Source: Desulfuromonas sp. TF (GTDB taxonomy: Bacteria > Desulfobacterota > Desulfuromonadia > Desulfuromonadales > ATBO01). Taken from it: a stretch of 64,000 nt of DNA. The translations under genes were made by a program, and so were the position numbers. The notes under the pieces are model-generated. The model worked only from the letters and a program-made list of their open reading frames with translations, was not told the DNA's origin and made no database searches. This document shows, piece by piece, positions 29,066-38,238 of this stretch. Position 1 is the stretch's first letter, and each line of letters starts with the position of its first letter. Where the stretch lies: assembly GCF_000472285.1 (NCBI RefSeq), contig NZ_KI421421.1:326784-390783 (forward strand), read 5' to 3'.

Positions 29066-30718
29066 ATGAGCATTCACCTTTCGGAAAACGCCCTTCTGAC
29101 CCTTAAAGCCCGTTATCTGCGAAAAGATGACAGCGGACGGGTGAACGAAACACCGGAAGAGCTCTTTATGCGGGTGGCGCGCGCGATCGCCGCTGCGGAG
29201 GAGCCATACACCGGCAAGAAGGGAGCGGAGGAGGCGGAAAGGCGTTTTTTCCGCATGATGTCCTCGCTTACTTTTCTTCCCAATTCCCCCACGCTGATGA
29301 ATGCCGGCATGCATCTGGGCCAGCTCTCTGCCTGTTTCGTTCTTCCCGTCGACGACTCTCTCCCCGAAATCTTCAATACCCTCCGGGACGCCGCTCTTAT
29401 TCACCAGGGAGGCGGGGGAACGGGATTTTCCTTTTCCCGCCTGCGCCCCTCCGGAGATGTGGTCGGAAGCACCAAGGGTGTTTCTTCGGGGCCGGTTTCC
29501 TTCATGCGGGTTTTCGACATGGCGACCGAGGCGATCAAGCAGGGCGGAACCCGGCGGGGGGCCAATATGGGAATCCTCGCGGTCGACCACCCCGACATTC
29601 TGGCCTTTATCGCCGCCAAGGACCGGGAAGGGGAGCTGGCCAATTTCAACATCTCGGTGACCGTATCCGACCGCTTCATGGCGGCGGTGGAAAAGGGGGA
29701 GGATTACCCCCTCTGCAACCCCAGGACGGGCGAAGCGATCGGCCGCCTGCCGGCAGCGCAGGTCTTTGAAGACATAGCCGGGCATGCCTGGGCAAACGGG
29801 GAGCCGGGCCTCATCTTTCTCGATACCATCAATGCGACCCATCCCGCGTCCCATGTCGGGACAATCGAAGCCACCAACCCCTGCGGCGAAGAACCTCTGC
29901 TTCCCTACGAATCGTGCAATCTTGGTTCACTGAACCTGACCCGCCTGGTCGATGAACAGGGTCGGATCGACTATCCGCGCCTGGCGGAGGAGGTGCGCTG
30001 GGGCATCCGGTTCCTCGATGATGTCATCGACGTGAATCGGTACCCGATACCGGCCATCGGGGAAATCACCCGTGGAAACCGTAAGATCGGCCTGGGTATC
30101 ATGGGCTTTGCCGATCTTCTCATCCGGCAGGGAATACCCTACGGCAGCGAGGCGGCCCTGCGGATCGCCGAAGAAATCATGTCCTTTGTCCGGCAGGAAT
30201 CCGTGGCCGCATCGGAGGAGCTGGCCAGGGAAAGGGGCCCCTATCCCCATTTCGTCGGGAGTATCCGCCAGCAGGAGGGGGGCGCTCCGATGCGCAACGC
30301 CACGGTGAACACCATCGCGCCCACCGGCACCCTGAGCCTGATCGCCGGGGTGTCCAGCGGGATCGAACCGGTTTTCGCCTTCGAGTACGAACGGCACGTT
30401 CTGGGAACGGTGCTCAAGGAGGTCCATCCCCTCTACCGCCGGCTCCGGGAGGAGGGGAGGGGACTGGATCCGGAGGTTTTCGTCACCGCACTCCAGGTCG
30501 CGCCCGATTGGCATGTGCGCATACAGGCCGCTTTTCAGAAATACGTCGACAACGCCGTATCCAAGACGATTAACTTTCCCTTCGAGGCCACCGTGGAAGA
30601 TGTTAAGGGAGCCTTCCTCCTGGCTCACGGACTCGGCTGCAAGGGGATAACCGTCTACCGCGATAAAAGCCGGCGCAGCCAGGTGCTCAATGTGTGCGGC
30701 GGCAAGTGCCCGATATAG
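29066..30718 (+). CDS. nrdJ: Adenosylcobalamin-dependent ribonucleotide reductase (class II)
   Basis: A 550-residue NrdJ-type enzyme making dNDPs/dNTPs without oxygen by a B12 radical. The redox Cys pair is in [11 protein letters not shown] and ESCNLGS; the radical site is NPCGEE (Asn-x-Cys-x-Glu). It ends VCGGKCPI, supplying a short C-terminal Cys pair but lacking the longer zinc-ribbon tail of many class II enzymes. The ATG at 29066 (GGGGAGA upstream) is preferred to a TTG directly after the preceding stop. Suits an anaerobic lifestyle. Confidence 0.92.
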   Translation: MSIHLSENALLTLKARYLRKDDSGRVNETPEELFMRVARAIAAAEEPYTGKKGAEEAERRFFRMMSSLTFLPNSPTLMNAGMHLGQLSACFVLPVDDSLPEIFNTLRDAALIHQGGGGTGFSFSRLRPSGDVVGSTKGVSSGPVSFMRVFDMATEAIKQGGTRRGANMGILAVDHPDILAFIAAKDREGELANFNISVTVSDRFMAAVEKGEDYPLCNPRTGEAIGRLPAAQVFEDIAGHAWANGEPGLIFLDTINATHPASHVGTIEATNPCGEEPLLPYESCNLGSLNLTRLVDEQGRIDYPRLAEEVRWGIRFLDDVIDVNRYPIPAIGEITRGNRKIGLGIMGFADLLIRQGIPYGSEAALRIAEEIMSFVRQESVAASEELARERGPYPHFVGSIRQQEGGAPMRNATVNTIAPTGTLSLIAGVSSGIEPVFAFEYERHVLGTVLKEVHPLYRRLREEGRGLDPEVFVTALQVAPDWHVRIQAAFQKYVDNAVSKTINFPFEATVEDVKGAFLLAHGLGCKGITVYRDKSRRSQVLNVCGGKCPI

Positions 30719-31012
30719 AGTGGCAAAGGGCAACATGCTGAAGTGCAAAAACTATCGACAGGGGCTATCAAATCGGCAGATCGATGGCCCCTTCTCATAT
30801 CCGGGATGTCGTCATTCACAGGGGAAACTTTTTGCAGCGCCATCTTGCTTGACGTATGATGCAGATCCAGATAAATTTGCATGGTCTTGGCAGGCGGCCA
30901 AAGGTTCATTTGACTTTTAAAGTTTCTGCATCTTGGAATTTTATTGGCAAGAGCACATAAATTGTATTCAATATGCGGCGAACGAAAAGTTCAGGAAACC
31001 AAAGGAGAAGGT
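30719..31012. other. Intergenic stretch between nrdJ and lipoprotein gene
   Basis: Composition falls from GC-rich to AT-rich across this stretch. No terminator, promoter or RNA was recognised with confidence. Confidence 0.4.
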
Positions 31013-31717
31013 ATGTACAAATTTTTTAGAGGAATGACCATAGCTGCGATTGTGTTTGCTCTAACAGGTTGCGCTGGGGGGGAATTATCATTAGGTAGTT
31101 TCTCCCCTCCAGTGAAGAGAGAATTTGTAATAAACGGATCCAGCTTTGATGAGTCTTTCCAGATGGCGCACCGTGTTATAGAAGAAAGCGATCTAGACAT
31201 ATACAGTTCAAATAGGGATGTCGGCAAGATTGATGCTGGAATCGATCGGAGCACGAATACAACAGGTGATTCAAGAAGTTTTACAACGAATTTCGTGGAA
31301 TTTAAATATGAGCTAAAAGAAACGGAACCGGGTAGAATTGTATTTAATGTTGAAGCCAAATCCAACAGGGGAGGGAACCAATATATTGATCGATTTGCCG
31401 AAGAATATAGCAAGTATGTGAAATTTTCGGAGATCACATCTGAAGGAGCTCAAGCATTCGGGGCAAGGGCGCCGAAAATCGAGAGCCTTAATGAGTCTGG
31501 CGAGAGTCAACAAATTATTTCAGAAATTAAAACTGGAGATCCGGTAATACGTACTAAAAAGCTTTCATTGTCCAAGCAGGAAATCATTGAGGTTCAAATC
31601 GTATTACAAAAATTGGGTTATTACACCGGCTCGGCTGATGGAACGATGAACAGTGAGACTATGAATGCCATTGAAAAATTCAAGGCTGAAAATGGAGCGA
31701 TAAGAAAATTATTTTGA
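31013..31717 (+). CDS. Lipoprotein with C-terminal peptidoglycan-binding-like domain
   Basis: A 234-residue protein with signal peptide and lipobox ALTGC (Cys near residue 20). The middle (about 40-150) is unrecognised and contains a Gly/Asn/Ser-rich strand region. The last 50 residues, LSKQEIIEVQIVLQKLGYYT then GSADGTMNSETMNAIEKF, match a PG_binding_1 domain. AGGAGAAGGT precedes the ATG. The gene is much more AT-rich than its neighbours, suggesting recent acquisition separate from the large island. Confidence 0.75.
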   Translation: MYKFFRGMTIAAIVFALTGCAGGELSLGSFSPPVKREFVINGSSFDESFQMAHRVIEESDLDIYSSNRDVGKIDAGIDRSTNTTGDSRSFTTNFVEFKYELKETEPGRIVFNVEAKSNRGGNQYIDRFAEEYSKYVKFSEITSEGAQAFGARAPKIESLNESGESQQIISEIKTGDPVIRTKKLSLSKQEIIEVQIVLQKLGYYTGSADGTMNSETMNAIEKFKAENGAIRKLF

Positions 31718-31742
31718 AGATTTTACAGAATCAACGCCATCT

Positions 31743-32390
31743 CTACTCTTCCGCCTCCAGAGAGCGACTCCTTTCGATCTCGCGCTCAAGCTGAAGGATG
31801 AGATCGCCGACCATCTGGCGCTGTTCGGTGGAGACCTGGTCGAGCTGGTCGATGATCGTTTCGAGGCGGCGGGCGGCGCTGAGGCCGCTCCTGAGGAGCT
31901 GCACCTGGTCGGGACCGTTCTCCCGATTTGTCGCGACCTCTTTGAAACGCTTGAGCACCGTGGGGTGGCTGCGGTCTTCCTCCACCACCGCCCGGCGAAG
32001 CTCGGCATACTCCTCCTCGGAGAACTCACGCTCCTCCCGCGCCTGGCGCAGCAGATCGACCGAACGGAAATCGGGGAGCGGCTTGAGCTCTGCGTGCCGG
32101 GCGAGCAGCTCCGGCTCCTCTTTTTCCAGGTAATGGTAGGCCTGGGTGAGCTTCTGGGCGGTCGGCTTGCGGATGCGCACCTCGCGGGCGCAGTAATCCT
32201 CGAAGGAATCATATCCCCACTGGCGGAAGAGACCGCGGCTGTTGACCTGTATGAGCTGCTCCCCCAGTTCCACCCAGGAGGATTTGAAGCGCTTGGCGAC
32301 CGCCAGCACCTGGTAACGCTCCGAACCCGGATCGAGCTCCTGCATGATCCGCTCGATGACCGTTTCGCCCTTCGATTTTACCGTCTCGCC
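31743..32390 (-). CDS. Conserved hypothetical helical protein
   Basis: A 215-residue, highly charged, all-helical protein without signal peptide. The N-terminal half contains GLFRQWGYDSFEDYCARE, a pattern seen in phage/plasmid-type proteins that bind DNA next to ParB-like or DUF3102-like families; the C-terminal half is predicted coiled coil. Function unknown. The ATG at 32390 is preceded by GGAG; an extended reading frame upstream is possible but not supported by a ribosome site. Confidence 0.6.
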   Translation of the reverse strand, partial: GETVKSKGETVIERIMQELDPGSERYQVLAVAKRFKSSWVELGEQLIQVNSRGLFRQWGYDSFEDYCAREVRIRKPTAQKLTQAYHYLEKEEPELLARHAELKPLPDFRSVDLLRQAREEREFSEEEYAELRRAVVEEDRSHPTVLKRFKEVATNRENGPDQVQLLRSGLSAARRLETIIDQLDQVSTEQRQMVGDLILQLEREIERSRSLEAEE

Positions 32391-32499
32391 CATTTCCACT
32401 CCGTATCGCTGCTGTTTGAGAGAGGGGAGTCTATCACAGGAGTGAGACAAGGCGGAAGGCGTTTTGCTTTGGTCCGGATTTTTCTGACTAGGTTGTTTC

Positions 32500-32610
32500 T
32501 CACCGCCCGTTCGCTTCGCTCACTCAAGGCGCGAAGATCGCAAAGACATTCTAACAAAAGGAGATTTTTCTTTGCGCCCCCTTTGCGTCTTTGCGGTGAA
32601 AAGCTTGTGA
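32500..32610. repeat. Dispersed-repeat-like intergenic sequence
   Basis: Two inverted tracts, GCGAAGATCGCAAAGAC and GCGTCTTTGCGGTGAAAAGC, flank an AT-rich centre. This wording (cgcaaag/ctttgcg) is common in intergenic repeats of deltaproteobacteria. Identification is by resemblance only. Confidence 0.4.
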
Positions 32611-32689
32611 TCGTTTCCAGAATGCATCAGGGCGAAAATTCATTTGGGGAACAATAAGCGATGATAATAATTCGAAGGGAACACCAGAT

Positions 32690-33889
32690 ATGAAGGGCGG
32701 CTATATCGTCGGACCGGAGACCGTGCGGATGCTGGAACTCGGGCATCCGTGGGTCATCGCCGACCGCTTTACCAGGAAATGGCCGAAGGGGCGTTCCGGG
32801 GATCTGGTCGAGCTGACCGATGAGCGGGGCCGTGTTCTGGCCACCGCTTTGCTCGATCCGGAGGACCGGGTGGTGGCCCGGGTGTTGGGGCACGGGAAGA
32901 TGCGTCTGGACCGTCCCTGGGTGCAGGAGCGCGTCGAGAGAGCCGCGGCCCTGCGCCGCGACCATGCCGACCTGACGGAGACCACCGCCTACCGTCTGGT
33001 GAACGGCGAGGGAGACGGGTTGCCCGGCCTCACCGTCGAGCGGTATGGCGAGCACCTCATGGTTCAGCTCTATTCGGCGGCCTGGAAACCGTATCTGCCG
33101 CTGGTGACCTCCGCCCTGCAGCAGGTCTTCTCCCCGTCGGGAATTTATGAGAAGTTTCGCCCGCAGAAGACGCGCGAACTGGCGGGGGAAAGCAGAGGCA
33201 AGAAGTACAGCCGACTTCTCGCCGGGACGGCAGCCCCGGGGCGGGTGACGGTCCGCGAAAACGGCCTTGATTTTCTGGTTACCCTGGAGGAGGAGCTCAA
33301 TACCGGCCTATTCCTAGACCAGCGCGCCAACCGTCGTGACCTGATGGGGCGCTGCCGTGGGAAGCGGATTCTCAACCTCTTCTCCTACACCGGCGCCTTC
33401 TCCGTGGCCGCCGCCGCGGCCGGCGCCGAAAGGGTGACCAGCGTCGATGCCTCGGCCCATTATCTCGACTGGGCGAAGGAGAATTTCTCCGTCAACCGAC
33501 TCAATCCCAAACGGCACGAATTCATCGAAGGGGACTGCCTGGCGGTGCTCAAGGAGTTGCAGCGGCAGGGACGCCTCTTCGACCTGATCCTCATGGATCC
33601 TCCCTCCTTCTCCACGACCCGCCAGAGCCGCTTCACCACCCGCGGCGGGACCTCGGATCTGGTGGAAGCCTCCCTGCCGCTGCTGGTTGCGGGCGGGCTG
33701 CTGATCACCTCCTCCAATCATCAGAAGGTCGATCTGGCCGACTATCTCAAGGAGCTTCGACGCGCTGCCCTGCAGGCGGGGAGCGAGCTGTGGGTCATCC
33801 GCGTCGCCGCCCAGCCCGAAGACTTCCCCTATCCGGTCACTTTTCCCGAAGGGCGCTATCTCAAATACATCATCAGCGTAAAATACTGA
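32690..33889 (+). CDS. Class I SAM-dependent rRNA methyltransferase, RlmI type
   Basis: A 399-residue protein with an N-terminal PUA domain (about 1-80), an EEHEP-like linker and a C-terminal methyltransferase. SAM motif I is ILNLFSYTGAFSVAAAAAG, the acidic motif II VTSVDAS and the catalytic-loop DPPSF. RlmI methylates C1962 of 23S rRNA; close relatives act on other rRNA cytosines, so the exact site is inferred. Confidence 0.87.
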   Translation: MKGGYIVGPETVRMLELGHPWVIADRFTRKWPKGRSGDLVELTDERGRVLATALLDPEDRVVARVLGHGKMRLDRPWVQERVERAAALRRDHADLTETTAYRLVNGEGDGLPGLTVERYGEHLMVQLYSAAWKPYLPLVTSALQQVFSPSGIYEKFRPQKTRELAGESRGKKYSRLLAGTAAPGRVTVRENGLDFLVTLEEELNTGLFLDQRANRRDLMGRCRGKRILNLFSYTGAFSVAAAAAGAERVTSVDASAHYLDWAKENFSVNRLNPKRHEFIEGDCLAVLKELQRQGRLFDLILMDPPSFSTTRQSRFTTRGGTSDLVEASLPLLVAGGLLITSSNHQKVDLADYLKELRRAALQAGSELWVIRVAAQPEDFPYPVTFPEGRYLKYIISVKY

Positions 33890-33902
33890 TGCGTCAGAAT
33901 GC

Positions 33903-35603
33903 CTATGGTTTCGTGGACTGCCGCACGTAGGGGCGGAACAGCTCCCAGTGGAGAAATTCGTAGCCGCTGAGCTCTTCGCGTCCGATGAGGGGATGGCCCG
34001 GCGGAAGAATGAGGAAGGGGCGCGACTGTTCGCCTCCCACCGAGCCGTGTCCACCGACCTGTTCATCGAAACAGGCGATCTGTTTTCCGTCATAGACACC
34101 AAACAGAATAAGGTCGCCGCAGCTGTCATCGGCTGCGAATCGGCACAGCTCGGGCAGGAGCTTGTGCGGCTCTCCATATATCCTCAGAAATGACAGATCC
34201 CCGGCCGCGGGCGGCGCCTCGGGGGTCACCTGCACCTGTCCGTTTCGATGAAAAAAGCAGATTTTCTCTCCTTCCCCCTTCGCCATGACAAAGCCGATTC
34301 CTTTGTGCCTGCAGAGAAAGCGCAGCAGCAGCGGTTGATTCTCCCTGATCTCCTGCCACGTCAGCCGGTGCGGACGGCCGGTGAAGTAGAGATGGGCCAG
34401 GGAACTCGAGTAGGTGATGACCACGCCTCCTTCCGGGTCGATCTTGAGAGTTTCCGGCACCATCTGTCTAATTCTGTACTGCAGGTGTCTCATTACGGCA
34501 CGGTACAGGCGATGACGCATTCCCTTCGGTCTCGCCTCCAGTTCATCCTGCAGGTATCCGAGCTGGACTCCGGTGAATTCCAGGGGTCCGGAAGAGACGG
34601 CGGCCTCCTGGTTCTGTCGCAGAAACGCACTCACCGCATCGCCGAGGGTGGCCCCGAATCGTTTCTCAAAGGGATAGCCGGGGGTCTGGCCGTGATCGGA
34701 GAGAATGATGAGTTCATACCGGGCGCCTGGAGCGTGACGCAGGATGCGCATGATTTCGCCGATGCGCATGTCCGTGTGTTTGAGGTTCTTCAGGGCCGGC
34801 CGGGAACCCGGCCCGAAATGGTGGGCCAGCTCGTCATAGCCGCTGTAGGTGGTATAGATCGCGGGCACGCCGGCGTAGATGTCGGCAATGACTCCGAAGG
34901 TCTGAAGTTCCCTGAGAATAACGTTGCAGAAGATCCGGATGAAAGGGAAGAGTCCTTCGCTGAGCTGCCAGCTTCGATTCTTGCGGAAATGCCAGCGGTC
35001 GTAGAGTTCGGCGAAATATTCCACCACCGAAGCGGCGGCCATGCGGCAGACCCGGAGGGGGTGGAGCAGGAGAAGGAGCAGAACGCGCAGCCCGCCGAAT
35101 CGCCCGAAAAGCGTTTGCGGATGAGGAGAGGAGACGGTGAATACGCTGCGGGACGCCTCTCCGTCCAGGATATTGGCGTAGGAGGATCCGCCGGCCAGCA
35201 GGCCCTCCCGCCCTTGAAAGAGACGTTCACGAAAATACTGGACATGGCGCAGGTCGTTGCAGCTGATGAGCTGGTTGGTCGATTTTTCGAACCAGCGGAA
35301 GGCCGGAACACCCCTGCCGTCCCCATAGAAGATGGCCGCCTGCGCTGCGGGTGTGGTGCTCGGCAGTCCGGCCTGGTATTCGCGCAGGCCGTAGCCCCGC
35401 TTAAGGTGACGCTCAATATTGGGCAGGTACCCCATGGCCAATGCCTGGCGCAGATGGGGACAGGAGAGGCCGTCGATCTGGATACCGACAAACCCCGAGG
35501 CTACCCCTTCCTTGCGGCGAGACAGCCTCTCCTTGCGAAAAGGATAGAACTTGAGCGAGTAATAGGATCTAAAAAGACGATCGATCCATCCCGTCCAGCG
35601 CAC
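33903..35603 (-). CDS. Type I phosphodiesterase/alkaline phosphatase superfamily protein
   Basis: A 566-residue metal-dependent hydrolase-like protein. The N-terminal half has the metal Asp and nucleophile region (VGIQIDGLSCPHL, then GLPSTTPAAQAAIFYG with a candidate catalytic Ser/Thr). YSGYDELAHHFGP and ILSDHGQTPGYPF supply the Asp/His metal ligands typical of nucleotide pyrophosphatase/phosphodiesterases. One or two hydrophobic segments near residues 175-205 suggest membrane association. Substrate unknown. Confidence 0.78.
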   Translation of the reverse strand: MRWTGWIDRLFRSYYSLKFYPFRKERLSRRKEGVASGFVGIQIDGLSCPHLRQALAMGYLPNIERHLKRGYGLREYQAGLPSTTPAAQAAIFYGDGRGVPAFRWFEKSTNQLISCNDLRHVQYFRERLFQGREGLLAGGSSYANILDGEASRSVFTVSSPHPQTLFGRFGGLRVLLLLLLHPLRVCRMAAASVVEYFAELYDRWHFRKNRSWQLSEGLFPFIRIFCNVILRELQTFGVIADIYAGVPAIYTTYSGYDELAHHFGPGSRPALKNLKHTDMRIGEIMRILRHAPGARYELIILSDHGQTPGYPFEKRFGATLGDAVSAFLRQNQEAAVSSGPLEFTGVQLGYLQDELEARPKGMRHRLYRAVMRHLQYRIRQMVPETLKIDPEGGVVITYSSSLAHLYFTGRPHRLTWQEIRENQPLLLRFLCRHKGIGFVMAKGEGEKICFFHRNGQVQVTPEAPPAAGDLSFLRIYGEPHKLLPELCRFAADDSCGDLILFGVYDGKQIACFDEQVGGHGSVGGEQSRPFLILPPGHPLIGREELSGYEFLHWELFRPYVRQSTKP

Positions 35604-35688
35604 GGCATCTCCCGGTGGAAGTTTTTCCGCGTTGCGAAGGTATTAATGATGAATTGGAATATATGAACTGATAGTGATTTCATCAATC

Positions 35689-35716
35689 AAAAAAGCCGGA
35701 GCGCAATGCTCCGGCT
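35689..35716 (-). terminator. Terminator of the cyclophilin gene
   Basis: AGCCGGAGC, loop, GCTCCGGCT (35694-35716), with U6 on the minus strand. Confidence 0.9.
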
Positions 35717-35730
35717 TTCGATCTGAAAGG

Positions 35731-36243
35731 TTATTCAACCACCGTCGCCTTCGTGATGGTCACCGGTTCCTTGGGAACGTCCTGATTCATGCCGCTACTG
35801 CCGGTCGGGACTTTGCGGATGGCGTCCACCGTGTCCATCCCGTCGATGACCCGCCCGAAGACGGCATAGCCGTATCCCGCAGGGGTTTTAGCCTGATGGT
35901 CGAGAAAATCGTTGTCGACCACGTTGATGAAAAACTGGGCCGTGGCACTGTCCACCACCTGGGTGCGGGCCATGGCGATGGTCCCCCGGCTGTTCTTCAA
36001 ACCGTTGTCCGCTTCGTTCTTGACCGGCGCTTTCGTCTTTTTCTGCTCCATCCCGGCGGTCATTCCTCCGCCTTGGATCATGAAATTCTCAATGACCCGA
36101 TGGAAGATGGTTCCGTCATAAAAGCCTTCCTTGACGTAGCCGAGGAAATTAGACACCGTGAGGGGGGCCTTTTGCGCATCCAGCTCGATGGTGATATCAC
36201 CCTTGGACGTCTGCATCAGGACCACGGGATTCTGCTGGCTCAT
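35731..36243 (-). CDS. Peptidyl-prolyl cis-trans isomerase, cyclophilin type
   Basis: A 170-residue cytoplasmic cyclophilin that speeds X-Pro isomerisation. Seen are [33 protein letters not shown] (catalytic Arg), [18 protein letters not shown] and [14 protein letters not shown]. No signal peptide, so a PpiB-like cytoplasmic form. GGAGAAAAACC precedes the ATG. Confidence 0.92.
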   Translation of the reverse strand: MSQQNPVVLMQTSKGDITIELDAQKAPLTVSNFLGYVKEGFYDGTIFHRVIENFMIQGGGMTAGMEQKKTKAPVKNEADNGLKNSRGTIAMARTQVVDSATAQFFINVVDNDFLDHQAKTPAGYGYAVFGRVIDGMDTVDAIRKVPTGSSGMNQDVPKEPVTITKATVVE

Positions 36244-36411
36244 GGTTTTTCTCCTTTGGCCCGGGTTTTGGCCCGGAAAGATAAGGGGCCAGGAGTCTCC
36301 TCCCGGCCCGCAATGCTGTTTCGTTATCGCCGGAAGCCGTGGGCAAATCTAGCACGCCTCCGAAAAAGATTCAACCTTCTGAACCATTGGTTCGGCATTC
36401 CGCTGAATCGT

Positions 36412-36648
36412 TCAGTGTCCATTCTGCCGAATGGCGGAACGGCACAACCGCCCAGGCCTCATGCCCCGCTCCGTTTCGATAATGGCATACAGGGAATCTT
36501 CCCCATCCATCAGCTTCACGATTTTTCCCTTCACGGTCTCGATAGGTTTGTGAAAGGAATCATAAAGCAGGAATTCACCTTCTTGACCGACCCAATAGCA
36601 TTCCCTGGCCAATCGCTCTTTGACCACAAGATCTCTTTCAAATAACAA
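36412..36648 (-). CDS. Small hypothetical protein, 78 residues
   Basis: The start TTG at 36648 is supported by AGGAGG six bases upstream on the minus strand; the frame is open further but the upstream part has no ribosome site. The product is a small basic/acidic mix with the segment YWVGQEGEFLLYDSFHKP and a C-terminal Cys. No domain recognised. It is the last plausible core gene before the island. Confidence 0.55.
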   Translation of the reverse strand: MLFERDLVVKERLARECYWVGQEGEFLLYDSFHKPIETVKGKIVKLMDGEDSLYAIIETERGMRPGRLCRSAIRQNGH

Positions 36649-36829
36649 AAAAAACCTCCTGCAATCGAAATCATTTCTAATGTAATCAAGCAAATATAGT
36701 GCCATTGTTCAATTGAAAATTGTCCTTGAGCAAGAGACGGGAGCCTCTGGAACAGGCGAAAATTCTCCCGGTATAATTCAACCATTAAGGCTTTTCTGAG
36801 GTTACAAAGTACTTTCCGGGACTTCAGGA

Positions 36830-36858
36830 GCGTTATCCACACCGTCTGTGGATAACGC
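36830..36858. repeat. Inverted pair of perfect DnaA boxes
   Basis: GCG-TTATCCACA, five bases, TGTGGATAA-CGC. Each 9-mer is an exact DnaA box and the pair forms a 12-bp-arm inverted repeat. No T-tract follows, so a terminator role is less likely. Confidence 0.6.
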
Positions 36859-37187
36859 ATGAAAACAGGTATATCCTCAGGTTGTAAATAGGTGAAATAG
36901 TGATGGAAGTAGCGTTCTGCCAAAAACTTGAACTTCGATAAAAGTATATATAAATCGGTAGCTTATCCTTTATTGTATTTGTTTAGATATTGCGCATTAT
37001 ATGGGTGCTAAATTAATTTTGACCACCTTAATGGCTCAGAACTTTGATGTGTTTTATTTTGTGGATGACATGCTTTGCTTATCTGTATTTCATTACTGGA
37101 CAGTGCTTTGATGATTGGAGGTTTAAGAATTTTAACAGAAAGGAATTTTGTCGATGAAGCTGATCGTACGGCGGAGGTTTGAATGCA

Positions 37188-37218
37188 GAAGGGATCGGGC
37201 TATCGACCCGATCCCCTT
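37188..37218 (-). terminator. Hairpin, probable original terminator of tRNA-Leu
   Basis: GGGATCGGG and CCCGATCCC (37191-37199, 37207-37215) enclose CTATCGA. It lies 14 bases beyond the left copy of the tRNA-Leu 3' end. In the unoccupied chromosome this hairpin would directly follow the tRNA gene on the minus strand, which is where a tRNA terminator belongs. The T-tract is short. Confidence 0.6.
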
Positions 37219-37229
37219 TATCTGCTGAC

Positions 37230-37246
37230 TGGTGCCGAAGGCCGGA
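37230..37246. repeat. attL-type direct repeat of the tRNA-Leu 3' end
   Basis: TGGTGCCGAAGGCCGGA is identical to 63837-63853, the last 17 bases of tRNA-Leu including CCA. The match ends on both sides at this length. Confidence 0.9.
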
Positions 37247-37518
37247 GCCTGTGCTGGCATAATAATTTCAAGCACTTAGAATGCCAACGGCAGCGCAATG
37301 TGTAGCAAAACGCGGTTTAAATATTTTCTCTGATCTTGCCACGAATGCCGCTAAGAATCAAGAAGTCTATTCCTCCAAAATGTAAGAAAATCTAATTCGG
37401 GGTAGACGTGCTGAGAGCCTGTGGTCATCTGGTGGATCTAATTACTACTGGTGCATAATCCTTTCGTAATACTGTATTTCTGCGATTGTCAGGTTTGGGG
37501 CTGTGATGCGAAAAGCTG
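37247..37518. other. Left-end non-coding stretch of the island
   Basis: No gene or RNA was recognised between attL and the EXLDI promoter. It may hold integrase arm-binding or excisionase sites. Confidence 0.35.
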
Positions 37519-37566
37519 TTGACAGCGCAAACGCACTGAGGTAGATTGTGGTATACCAAGGTATAC
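37519..37566 (+). promoter_or_regulatory. Promoter with palindromic operator of the EXLDI gene
   Basis: TTGACA (37519), 17 bases, TAGATT (37542) make a sound promoter. The perfect 16-bp palindrome GTATACCAAGGTATAC (37551-37566) covers the expected transcription start, a typical repressor site. Confidence 0.7.
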
Positions 37567-37597
37567 TGATGGTTTCAAACTCGGGAGGTTTCAGGAA

Positions 37598-38059
37598 ATG
37601 AGTAAGAAAATATCGATACATGCGACCGATGAGCAAGCTGAGAAGTTCCAAGAGGCAAAAGATCTTGCTGACCTGCACAATGACAAGGTTAGTGAGATTT
37701 TAATGCAGGGAGTCCTTCCGTATATCGAGGCCAAAAAGACAGAGAAGGTTCAATTGTTTATTGGCAATCGGTTTAATCAGGATGGTGCACCAGATGGTAA
37801 ATATATAGCCTTTCAGGGAAAATTGCTCGCTTCGGGAACCAGGATGCGAAAAGAAGATTCGAGCAGTTTTCCAGAACAACAATCATTATATAAAACACTT
37901 AAGGGGCAATACCTCCTCTACAAAAATGATGACAATTTGGAATTTTATCATCAAGTCTATCCTTCAGTTGCGAAGCTTTTGGAGGAGGAAGAATTGGCAA
38001 TTGAAATAATGAAGGCACTTGAGAAGGACGGTTCAGGTGTCGAATGGCTCGATATCTAA
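37598..38059 (+). CDS. EXLDI family protein
   Basis: A 153-residue protein starting MSKKISIHATDEQAEKF and ending in VEWLDI, the C-terminal Glu-x-Leu-Asp-Ile motif that names the EXLDI family. Members are scattered on plasmids and integrated elements; their function is not established. The N-terminal 45 residues look like a ribbon-helix-helix-type strand-helix region and could bind DNA, perhaps the adjacent palindrome. CGGGAGG lies about ten bases before the ATG. Confidence 0.8.
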   Translation: MSKKISIHATDEQAEKFQEAKDLADLHNDKVSEILMQGVLPYIEAKKTEKVQLFIGNRFNQDGAPDGKYIAFQGKLLASGTRMRKEDSSSFPEQQSLYKTLKGQYLLYKNDDNLEFYHQVYPSVAKLLEEEELAIEIMKALEKDGSGVEWLDI

Positions 38060-38238
38060 ATAAGAAAGGAGGTGAGTCAGGAATGGAAGTCGTGCAATCG
38101 CACGGCCTAATAGATGCGACCCCCTGAAGCTGCGCCAACAGCCGCAAGGGGTCATTTGGGTGAAACAATGTGTATTGTCAATCTATCAGGAATGGTGGAT
38201 TGGTACAACGCCTATGAGCGTTGAGAAAGGTTAAAAAA
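38060..38238 (+). other. Short region with tiny frame and hairpin
   Basis: AAAGGAGGTGAGTCAGGA precedes an ATG at 38083 opening a 14-codon frame (to 38127) ending in ATP-stop. Its end overlaps a hairpin between GACCCC and GGGGTC (38118-38153). This may be a leader peptide or attenuator for the next gene; support is weak. Confidence 0.35.

Noticed and set aside
27734-29854. 706-codon minus-strand frame across the reductase genes
   Set aside because: Antisense to well-identified genes on the plus strand; no domain and no start signal.
36531-36923. 130-codon minus-strand frame overlapping the DnaA-box repeat
   Set aside because: Overlaps the better supported 78-residue gene in another frame, has no ribosome site, and its sequence matches no family I know.
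37160-37229. 24-codon frame over the left terminator hairpin
   Set aside because: It simply reads through the inverted repeat and ends at attL.
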